From positions 49,849,209 to 49,913,208 of the forward strand of contig NC_090022.1 of the NCBI RefSeq assembly GCF_037176765.1: a stretch of DNA of 64,000 nt. The letters run 5' to 3'. This DNA is from Anolis sagrei. Taxonomy: Eukaryota; Chordata; Lepidosauria; Squamata; Anolidae. The stretch's first letter is position 1. Every line of letters begins with the position of its first letter. A program made the position numbers and the translations under genes. Under the pieces are notes generated by a model. It saw only the letters and a program-made list of their open reading frames with translations. It had not been told where the DNA came from and ran no database searches. This document shows, one piece after another, positions 50,845 through 62,800 of the stretch.

Positions 50845-53800
50845 GTAGGATCTGAACTGCTTGGTGGGCTGGGCTGCCTTTGAGAACCCCTTGATGGCCT
50901 CTAGCATGCCTTCCTTACCTATGCAAGCCCTTGTTTTTGCTAGCTTGCTTGTGCATTGCACACGTGGGTGATTCCTGCAGGCCTTTTAAGGGGAGGAGGG
51001 GGCAGTGGTCTTTAATTAGCAAAGGAACCCTGGTAGAATTAATGCGATCTGATGCTTACTGTATGCTATACAGGGGGGGGGGGGGCATAGGGTTGCATCT
51101 ACACTGTAAAATTAATGCGATCTGAAGGGGCCTGTGAGGAATGGTGGGAGTTGGAGTCCAAAACACCTGGAAGGCCCAAGTTGGCCCATACATGAGCTAT
51201 CTCGACATACTAATTTGCATATGGTTTCTGACTGGCCAGCCTCAACATTCTAACATTCTTAAGCAGCTAAGGGTGAAAAGGAAGGGGCCTGAGGCTGTGA
51301 GGAATGGTGGGAGTTGGAGCCCAAAACATCCGGAAGGCCCAAATTGGCCCATGCATGAGCTATCTCGACCTACTAATTTGCATGTGGTTTCTGATTGGCC
51401 AGCCTCAACATTCTAACATTCTTAAGCGGCAGAGGGGGAAATGGAATGGTCCTGAGGCTGTGAGGAATGGTGGGAGTTGGAGTCCAAAACACCTGGAGGG
51501 CCCAAGTTGGCCCATACCTGCTATATACTATTTATTTATTTGTTTATTTATTTGCCATATTTATATACCACCCCTCTCTCAGCCCGCAGGCAACTCGAGG
51601 CGGTTCACAAGGCAACAATTCAATGCCCAACAACATCATAAAAACATTTAAATCATTTAAAAATATCAACGCATAATATAAACCATAACGAGTTAGGAAA
51701 ACAAATCATTTTTGTCTCCTAGATAAAAACGCAATCTGATCTCATAATCCAACTGATCCATAATCCTATATCTGTTTCACTGCTTTTTCAAACGCTTGCT
51801 CAAACGGCCAGGTTTTAACTTTTTTTGGAATGTTAAAAGGGAGGGGGCCAATCTAATGTCCCTAGGAAGGGCGTTCCATAGCTGAGGGGCCACCACTGAG
51901 AAGGCCCTCATCCCCGCCAAATGTATTTGTGATGCAGGCGGGATTGAGAGCAGAGTCTCCTCAGATGGTCTTAACGTCCTAGATGGTTCATAAGGAGATA
52001 TGCGTTCGGACAGGGAAGTTGGGCCAGAACAGTTTCCATGGGGGAAGGACTGTGGTGTTGCATCTTTTGTTGTTGTTGTTCATTCGTTCAGTCGTCTCCG
52101 ACTCTTCGTGACCTCATGGACCAGCCCACGCCAGAGCTCCCTGTCGGCCGTCACCACCCCCAGCTCCCTCAAGGTCAGCGCAGTCACTTCAAGGATGCCA
52201 TCCATCCATCTTGCCCTTGGTCGGCCCCTCTTCCTTTTGCCTTCCACTTTCCCCAGCATAATTGTCTTTTCTAGGCTTTCCTGTCTCCTCATGATGTGAC
52301 CAAAGTACTTCAACTTTGTCTCTAGTATCTTTCCCTCCAGTGAGCAGTCGGGCTTTATTTCCTGGAGGATGGACTGGTTGGATCTTCTCGCAGTCCAAGG
52401 CACTCTCAGCACTTTCCTCCAACACCACAGCTCAAAAGCATCTATCTTCCTTCGCTCAGCCTTCCCTAAGGTCCAGCTCTCACATCCTTTGCATTCATCC
52501 AGCCCCGCACATCGTATGATGTGTTCTGCATACAAGTTAAAAAGGTTGGGTGAGAGTATGCAGCCTTGCCGTACGCCTTTCCCAATCTTGAACCAGTCTG
52601 GGTGTTGCATCTACACTGTAAAATTATTGCGATCTGAAGGGGCCTGAGGCTGTGAGGAATGGTGGAAGTTATAGCAGGCATGGGCCAACTTGGGCCCATG
52701 TGGATCAGGAATATATTGCATGCTTCCAGGGCCAATGATACGTCTTGGGTTTTCCTTTTGTGGCCCTGGATATCAAATATTGTTACAGCCTTTTATGTCC
52801 CTCCTCCAAGACAGTAGAAATGCATTGCTAGAACAGCTGCAGTCAAGGAGATGGGAGAAAAAATATATTTCTTTTGAGGGAGTGTCTTTTGAATCAGCTG
52901 CTACTATACGTGAAATGACAGGCTGTTTTTACAGTGTTGCTTCAGAAAAAAATAAACACATGTGATCTCTGTTACTAATTCCCAAAGCCAGGGCAATGAC
53001 AGTCAGCTGGCATCGGGTTATATCTGTTTATTTGAAGTGAGTCCCATTAGAGTTCAGTGGCTCTGTCACAAAGAAGGCACATTTCAACCACACGTTTCAA
53101 GTTCTGTCAAATATTGTTGTTCGTGCCGCTGTGAGTTTCCGGGCTGTATGACAATGTTCCAGAAGTATTCTCTCCTGACGTTCTACCCACATTTATGGCA
53201 GACATCCTCAGAGGTTGTGAGGTCTGTTGGAAACTAGGCAAGTGAGGTTTATATATTTGTGGAATATCCAGGGTGGGAGAAACAACTCTTGTCTGTTTGA
53301 GGCAAGTGTGAGTGTTGCAATTGGCCACCTTGATTAGCATTGAATGACCCCAGGCAGGAAGCAACCAGACTTTGAAGCTGCAAGGCCATTCAGTGCTAAC
53401 CAAGGTGGCCAATTGCAACATTCACACTTGCCTCAGGCAAGAGTTCTATCTCCCACCCTGGACATACTACAAATATATAAACCACACTTGCCTAGTTTCC
53501 AACAGACCTCACAACCTCTGAGGATGTCTGCCATAGATGTGGGTGAAACATCAGGAGAGAATGCTTCTGCAACATGGTCATATAGCCTGGAAAACTCACA
53601 TCAACCTTCAGATTCTGGCCATGAAAGCCTTCGACAACATAATGTAGTTTGTACATTTGATGCCTGTTTGAAAGAGTCACTCTCAGGCCAAGGGTGCACC
53701 TACACTGGTAGTTAATGTGGTTTGGCACCAGTTTCATTGCCATGGAATTCTGGAAACTGTAGTTTGGTGATGCACCAGACTATTTTGCAGAGAAGATGTT

Positions 53801-56800
53801 GTAAAACCATAACTCCCGTGATTCCATAGCATTAAGCCATGCCATTTAAACTAGAGTCAAACTGTTTTAATTCAACTGTGTAGATGCACCTCAAACCAAA
53901 GAGAGGAAGTTCAGCAATTGGATTTATTAAAGTGGATGTGTAGTAGTAGTAATAATAATAATATTCTTATACCCTGTCACCATCTCCCCGAAGGGACTCG
54001 GGCAGCTTACATGTCAGTCCAAAACCCCACAAACAATCCATTAGCAATGCATGATAGGTCAGAAAACAAGTACAGGAGTCACAAGATGGTAATGGGAAGC
54101 AAATCCCTTTTATTTCAGTGGAGTGCATGGTCTCCATGAATTAAACTGGCTCAATTTCAATTGCTGTGGTTCTATTTTATCCTCTTTACAGATTGTCTTG
54201 CTACAAAATAAATTTCTTGGGCATTGCCACATAGAAATGTAACCATATGTCAACATTGCTGCGCATTATAAAGGGGAGCAGGGTGAGCTCTCGCTGTTAG
54301 CCCCAGTTTCTCCAACCTAACAGTTTGAAAACATGCAAATGTGAGAAGGTAAGGTAAGAGTGCTCCATGCAGTCATGACCTTGGAGGCGTCTACGGACAA
54401 TGCCAGCTCTTTGGCTTAGTAATGGAGATGAGCACCAACCCCCAGAGTCGGACACGACTAGACTTAATGTCAAGGGAAAACCTTTACCTTTATAAGGGCA
54501 AATCCTATGCACTGATACGCTACTAATAATCCCATAGGTGTGAGTAGGTAGTGGGACTCTGTGATAGCCTAAAACTCATTCTGTTTTGCCCAATTCCTTT
54601 TTTAAAAAACATATGTCCATCAGACACCAGATAAGTGAGGTTATAACTGTTCTGTTGGACTTAGTGGGTCTCAGTCAAGATGCCTATGATTGCTTTGTAA
54701 ACTTATTAAACACCCTGTGAATGTCATTGAATAGCTTCTGTTAACGTTTATGGTATAGTTTACCAGTTATAAGGTGTAACAGTTCACTGAATATCACAAG
54801 GACAGCAGATCCTGTCTGATTTTGATGTCAAGCAGAGTCAGCCCTTGTGTAAGGAGCCCCCGGTAGCGCAGTGGGTTAAACTCCTGTGCCGGCCGGTCTG
54901 AAGACTGGCAGGTCACAGGTTTGAATCCGGGAGAGCGCAGATGAGCTTCCCTCTATCAGCTCCAGCTCCTCATGTGGGGACATGAGAGAAGTCTCCCACA
55001 AGGATGATAAAACAAAACATCCGGGCATCCCCTGGGCAACATCCTTGCAGACGGCCAATTCTCTCACACCAGAAGTGACTTGCAGTTTCTCAAGTCACTC
55101 CTGACATGACAAAAAAAAGCCCTTATGTAGTACTTGATTGGGAGACCATCAATGAATACCAGGTGTCATAGACTGCATTACATAGGAAGGAGCTTGCAGA
55201 TCACCTCTTAACTCTTGACTCTTCCTTGCTTAAGATAATCTTATGAACATCCAGGGGGTCGCTGTAGGTTGACATGATTTCAAGGCGCATACACACAGAA
55301 GTGAATTCTTTAATTTTTTAACCTTATCTATTTACTTCCAGGAATCATTTCTCATAGCTCAGAGTCTTAATATCATGGCTGGAGGTGGGGCAGACTGACT
55401 CGGGATCCACAGTTCAGAGGTCACCACTCCAATATGTCTAACTTTCCTTAGGATCAGCACCTAGGAGCCCCTGGTGGCGCAGTGGGTTAAACCCCTGTGC
55501 TGGCAGGACTGATGACTGATAGGTCGCAGGTTCAAATCCAGGAGAGTGCAGATGAGCTCCCTCTATCAGCTCCAGCTCCTCATGCGGGGACATGAGAGAA
55601 GCCTCCCACAAGGATGGTAAAAACATCAATGCAATAGGGTGTCCCCTGGGCAACGTCCTTGCAGATGGCCAATTCTCTCACTCAAGTCGCTTCTGACATG
55701 ACAAAAAAAAAGCACCTTCTGATATCAATGGTAGTGGCTTTCAGAGTCACTCATGTTTGTTTTCAGAATTCCCTGTAGATAAGTTGAAGTACATTCTTAA
55801 TTAACATCTTCCTTGATTGAGAACTAAAAGATAGGACAAGCAATGACTCTCAGGGCTCTTCCACACAGCCCTATATTCCAGAATATCAAGGTAGAAAATC
55901 CCACAATATCTTCTTTGAACTGGGTTATCTGAGTCCACACTTAGATAATGTGGGATTTTCTGCCTTGATATTCTGGGATATAGGGCTGTGTGTAAGGGCC
56001 CTCAGAAGGAGGGAGGTGGCATAGGAGTCCACATGTAACAAAACTTGAATAATTTTAAAGTTCTTCTACAAAGTTGGAGAACCTGTGATCCTCCATTTGT
56101 TGTTAAACTCCATCAGTACTACCCAGCCCGATCAGTGTGAGACATCATGGAAGCAGTTGGCTTATTAACTCCATTTGTTCCTTCACCAATTATTAAATGG
56201 AATTGGGCACGCAAAGAATGTCAGCTTTCCATTTCAAGGGGATTATGGACTAAATGCCAGCCATGGCAGACGTGCAAATGGATTGTCTGTGGCATACGTG
56301 CAAGTTTATTATCTTGCAGGGGAACCTATGTCACAAGTCTGGAAAATCTTGTATGTGCACATACGCAAAGACATATATACAGAAGCACGTGCATTTATGG
56401 AAAGAGGTTGGATCAGCTTGTATCTTCTCAACAGAGAGTAAACCTGCTAGGCAAATCTCTTTTGATACTTAAGAGATCATTTGATCACAATGAAAGCAAA
56501 GAATGGTTCATACAAAAGAATATTTATTTAATGATGGCCAATTCTTGTAAAAGTTACTTTCTGCTTGGATTACATGAACATTTGATCATATCTGCCCTTT
56601 AATTTTAGCAATTATAAGTAATGGTTATAGATGTTAACATAAATCGCAAGAGCAACTCCTTTTTGTAAATAGGTTAAATGAGCAGATAAATAAATTCCCA
56701 ACTATTTACTAAATAGGTAGGCTGTTTGTCTATACACGTAATGAACAAAAAAGTACCAGAAGAAGGGAGCATTCTGTGTATACTGTCAGGACTAGATAGT

Positions 56801-59800
56801 ATAGTAGGATGTTCTGGCACCTTCCTATACCACAAAGAAACTCTTCTTAAGTTGATTTGTTTGTAAGTCAGAACGGGTACATTTATATACATACACACAC
56901 ACACACACACACAAGATAACATAGGGAAGAGTTATCAGCTCTGTGGGCCCAGATGACCAATACCTCCAAGTTGTCATGGACAAATCACTTTCTGGTCAGG
57001 GTTAGTATCACATCTACAACCTACCCCTGCAGGAGTGAAGGACCTATTGAAATGGTCCGCCCTCAAAGGCTAATGGAAGACTAGTATATGTTTTTAATGG
57101 TTTTATTGTATTGATTTTACAAATTTGTTTTATTTGTTTTAATTTTATATTATTATGGCATTGAATGGATGCCAGGTTGTAAGCCGCCTTGAGTCACCTA
57201 TGGATTCAAGAACGGTGGGATAGAAATATCGTAAATAAATAAATAATGCCCTCTCCTCTGATCCCATTATTAGAACCTTCAAGTAAGGAGGGCAACCTGC
57301 TCCCTCGATCCCTGCCCCTCTTGGGTGGTCATGCAATTAGATATCAAATGCAATACATTATCAACACATCTCTTAAGGAGTGGAATGTTTCATCCTATTT
57401 AAAAGAAGCAATAGTTAAACTGTTGCTGAAAAAAACCTTCCTTGGTCCCCTGAACCTTAATAACTATACTCATTCTCTAACCTTCCTTTTTGTGGCAAAG
57501 TAATTGAGAATGCAGTGCCCCTCCAACTCCAGTCAGTCTTGGATGATACACACTTTCTTGATCCATTTCAAACCGGCTTCAGAGCAGAATACAGAGTTGA
57601 GACTGCTTTAGTGCAGTGGTTCTCAACCTGGGGTCCCCAGATGTTTTTGGCCTTCAACTCCCATAAATCCTAACAGCTGGCAAACTGGCTAGGGTTTCTG
57701 GGAGTTGTAGGCCAAAAACATCTGGGGTCCCCAGGTTGAGAACCACTGCTTTAGTGGATGATCTCCGTCTCAACACCGACAAGTAGTTTGTGACCCTGTT
57801 GGTGCTTCTAGACCTCTCAGCTACCTTTGATACCATTGACCATGGTATCTTCCAGGAATGCCTGGAAAGGTTGGGAATTGGAGGCACTGTCCTCCTGCAG
57901 TGGCTCCGGTCATACCGCTTTGGCAGGTTCCAGATGGTGGTGCTTGGGGATAGCTGGTCCTCCAAAAAGGAGCTGTTATGTGGGGTCCCACAAAGTGTCA
58001 TTCCATCCCCAATGCTATTTAATTTTTACATGAAGCCGCTGGGAGAGATCATCCATAGGAATGCGGCAGGGTGTTTGATAACTGATGTATGCTGATGACA
58101 CCCAAATATATTTCGCCATACTTTCAAAAACAGCTTCAGCTAAGGATAGTGTGTCTCCTCTGAATGAATGCCTGGAAGAGGTAATGGGATGGAGGAGGAA
58201 AAACAAATGGAAATTGTATCTAGACAAAACAGGGGTTCTTGCCATCAAAGGTCCTAATTGGTGATGGAGGTGTGTTAACCAGTCCTGGGTGGGGTTACCC
58301 TTTCCCTGAAAGACTGTGTTCATAGATTGGGAGTTCCCCTGGATCCATCTCTCCAAATGTCAGCCTAGGTAGATGCAACTGTCATGAGTGGAAATCATCA
58401 TCGTTGGCTGATATGTCAGATGTGCCCTTTCCTAGATTTGGAGGACCTGAAGACGATAGTGCATGTGCTGTTAACCTCAAGGTTGGACTTCTGCTATGTG
58501 CTTTATATTGGTCTACCCTTATACCAAGTTCAGAAACTCCAGTTGGTTCAAAATACAGCAGCCATATTGTTTACGAGAACATCCAGGAGTGAACCTATTA
58601 CATCTACCCTAAAGTCACTCCACTGGCTGCCAGTTAGTTTCTGGGCAAAGCACAACGTGTTGGCTTTGACCTTTAAAGCTCTACATGGTTTAGGTTCAAG
58701 TTACCTACAGGATCACTACAGAGTCCCACCGGAAGTGCCCTGATGTCATGTGCAGCCCTATGTGGGACTCCCATGGGACTCCGTTTCTTAAGCGGATGGA
58801 AATGGAGCCCCCAAATTGCCTGATGAGGTCCATAGATTGAATTCTTTCAAAATAGGCATCATGCTGGTTGGGGGGGGGGGGGGGGGAGAGATGTAGTCCA
58901 AAAAAAGTAACTTTTTCAAAAATTTGGTATAAAAGAAAGAGAAAAAGTTAACATATAGAGAGAAGCTAGGTTGAGACTATGCGGCATGATGGCAGAAGCA
59001 GAAAATTTGCAAGCCAGATTTGGTATATGGTTACCAGTATTGTGAGAGGATCTGATTCACGTTCCTTGCATATAGTGTCAAGATTGTTAGTAAACAGTTT
59101 GTATGTGCAGATCAGTCTCATGGTACTAACGAAAGTACAGTGGACTGGATGAGAGTGAATAAACTGAAATTTAATCCAGGCAAGACAGGTGCCCTGGTCA
59201 GTTGGAAAGCAGATCAGGGAATAAGTATTCAGCCTGTGCTGGATAGGGTTACACTTAAAGATTCAGGTTCAGAACCCGGAGGGGGGCAGGGGGGCTGATG
59301 GGTTCAACCTTTCGCCTGGAAGCTCAGGATTTCAATAGCAAGGAGTGCATTTGCACAGTTGTGGCTTGTGCACCGGCTGCGCCCATTCCTTCAGATGTCA
59401 GATCTGGCCACAGTGACACATGCCTTCGCTATATCCCATTTGGATTATTGTGATGTGCCAGCTTCACCAAAGAGACTAGGGCTGGTTACAGGGAACCCAC
59501 AATTTCCTTCACTGACTGCTGGCCCATTTCTGGGCACCATTGAAAGTGCTGGTTTTGACCTATAAAGCCCTATATGATTTGGGTCCAGATTATTTGTTTT
59601 ACAAACTTGCCCATATTTTGGGCTAGAGATGCTCCTCCAAGGTGGCATTTGTTTTTAACTGGATTTAGTAATTGTTTTAGTAGTTTAATTACTTTTGCAT
59701 TTTGTGGACTTTAATTAATTTTAAAATCCTATATGGCTCGGGCTATATGAAATCTCTGCTACAAACTTGCTTGGGCTTTAAGATTTGCAGGAGATATACT

Positions 59801-62800
59801 TCTTCTAATCCTATTGCCTTTGGAGGCACATTTGGTGAGGATGAAAGAACAGATTGTTCCAGGTGCTTCTACACTGCAGAATTAATGCACTTTGTTATTA
59901 GTATTATTGCCATTCCTCTGTCTACATAATCTGACAGGTTATAGTTTTACAAGATCTGTAGCCTTCTCTGGCAAATATTTATTTATTTATTTACAGTATT
60001 TATTTTCCACCCTTCTCACCTCGAAGGGGACTCAGAGCGAATCACAGAACATACATCGATGGCAAACATTCAATGCCATTTTATACACAAATACGTCAGA
60101 CAATTGTACATGGATAGAGGTATATATATTGGCTTTCCCCATCTTCGACATCTTGGATGCTTTGTGCTCGGTTTTGGCCACCGGGGGGGGGGGGGCTGTT
60201 GCGCCATCTCCCTGCTGAAGATCTTGGTTCGTAACTTTGATCAAATCGCCAGCATTCCTTATGGGTGCCTCAGAATACCTCCCTACTTTTTAAAAGTGGT
60301 ACCTATTTATCTACTCACATTTGCTTTCAAACTGCTAGTAGGCAGAAGTTGGGCTAAAGGCCAGGAGCTCACCCTGGCCCGGGCTTCAAACTGGCAGTCT
60401 TTCGACTCATAACGTTTGTCAGAAATATTAAAAATTAACTAGGTATTTTTAAATGTGAGTCAAGCATTGAAAGGGTTAAATGGATACAATGATTCAGCAA
60501 AAGCTGTAGTTCAGTATAAGAAGATGTGCCTATAGCTTAGTAGCCCTCAGTCTGTGACAGGTCTCTATGGGAGAAGGGCCCCAGTGTGTTAGTAAGTCTC
60601 AGTATGAGAAGGCCTCAGTGTTAGTTCACCTCAGTGGGAGAAAGGCCTCAGTCTGAGAGAGCCCTCAGTGGGAGAAGGCTTCAGTGGGAGAAAGGCCTCA
60701 GTGTGAGGTAGGCCTCAGTGTTAGTAGGTTGCAGTTTGAGAAGGCCTGGTGTGAGAAGCTTCGGTGAGAGAAGCCCCAAGTTGAAGGCCATCATGTGTGA
60801 AGCTCCTGTGTGAAGACTGCTGTGTAAAAGCTAGTGTGTGAAACTCCTGTGTAACTTCAGTGTGAGAAGAAGCTAAGCTATGTGAGAGCGAAGCTGTTTA
60901 TCTGCATGAGAAAGAAGCCCAGCGTGGAAGCTAATAAAGAACTTTACTTGTGTTATGAAAACCTTGTTCTTGTAAATAGTGTAACCATATTATTTTGCTA
61001 TAAGGAAAAGCCTCCTATGGAAGAGATAACATTGGTCTGTGTGTTTTTGTTCTTTTATCTCTTTGGGCTACTGATGCTGGGTCACACCAATAAGTTACTC
61101 TGCTGTACATTTATGACTAGGGTCTTCTGTTAATAAGCCCACTCACCCAACAAAATTTACTGCAGCTAGTGGTTTAACCTGCTGTGCTAAGACCCGGCCC
61201 GTAGATTGCTGCCGCCTCATCAAACTACAACTCCCAGGATTCCGTAGCATTGAGCCATTCAGTTAAAGTGGTGTAAAAGGGCCTTAATTAATTTTTTTAA
61301 GTTTGTCACATATTAACAGTGTCTGCTCTCCTGCTCAGATCTTAACTTGGTAGGTCATAATAACTAAGCATGGATAGACTGCTGCTTCGATATATAACAT
61401 TCCTTGTGGGGTTAGAGTACTAGGAGCTGGAGAGAAAATGTCTGGAGAGGTTTCTGTATTTAAACACTAAGTTGTGGATTTGTTTTGTTTCTGTGTAGTC
61501 CTTTATGGCATGCAAGGCACAAGTGGGTTTTATGTGTGCCTTCTCTTTGCAAAAGCTTTTAAACTTGCAGGACACAGCTTCATTCTCTGCTTGTCTACAT
61601 CTCAAATATTCTGCACTTTAAATTTTAAACATAGTTAAAGAGCTGGCTATTCAAAATTTAAACCCTTTTAAATAGGTTCTTATCTCTCTAAAAACTGACT
61701 GGAGATAACATCAGGGTTTCCTTGCACAGCTCAGAAAGAAGGGCTCATCCGGACTGGCCAAAATCCTCAGGGATATTTATTGAGATTAAAGGAAAGAATC
61801 CGTATGATATTCCTTCTTTTCTGGTCTAGTTCTTGTGAATTTCCAGAACTAGCTGCAGGCTTTTCAAACTCCAGACTAAACATATACAGAACTCCCTAAT
61901 CTGTTTTTCATTGGTCATGACTTACAATTGTGTTATGCTTCTGTTTCACTGTCCTGGGTGTCTCTGCAGGGGAAAATGCAAGAATTTGCAGAGTTGTAAG
62001 TAAATCACTGGCAGGTGTTTATCACAAGAGCAGAACAGAGGTAAACTGCAAATATCACAATTAAGCTGATGTCCTGAATTAAACATCTTACACAGGGAAA
62101 CAAAGTTGTTATCTAAATGATTAAACCAAGAAGATCTTTCAAATAGCATCCCGTTTTTAGGTGAGGAGATTCTGTTCACTTATTTGATGGCCCTTAAGTT
62201 AATGACTTGCAAAATATTGATCTAATTTGGCTTGTCCTTTTCTTTACTGTTTTCGTGCATTGAAACATAATCACTGACTATAATTTGGTGAACCTGATAC
62301 AAATTATTTGTGCCCCCCCCTCCCCCAGGTTTATGGCTACCAATGATCTAATGATGGAATTGCAGAAAGATTCCATAAAGCTTGATGAAGACAGTGAGAA
62401 GAAAGTTGTGAAAATGCTTCTGAAACTGCTGGAGGACAAAAATGGGGAGGTGCAGAATCTGGCTGTCAAATGGTAAGAGCTCTCTTACATCAGCAATAAT
62501 AGTGTCTAGGAACCGATATAAAGCTACTGGGATTTTGTGGATTTTTTTGTGTACAACTCTTTTTGCAAGATGCAGATTCAATTTGTGATTTGCGGTGTTG
62601 CTTCCAGCTCCCATCTGCCCTTAAAGAAGTCATGCATGATCACGTCTGTGCTTGCACACACTTGCCTGCCTCTTTGTGTGTGCACAGCTGGGCCTTGGAA
62701 CATAATAGTGAGAAATGTACAACACCCAGAATTGCAGAAATGGCCATGGTAGCTATAGAATCAAGAAAGTGATGGTTTAAACATCTAATGAAATGGGCCA

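Noticed and set aside
54797-54850. 5S rRNA gene
   Set aside because: Only a decayed 5S-like head split by another SINE and joined to a SINE body.
54880-54930. tRNA gene candidates from A- and B-box motifs
   Set aside because: All such boxes are SINE heads with mutated arms and attached SINE bodies, not tRNA genes.
56147-56602. 151-codon frame in CAND2 intron 1
   Set aside because: No motif recognised, overlapping frames equally long, no splice or promoter context.
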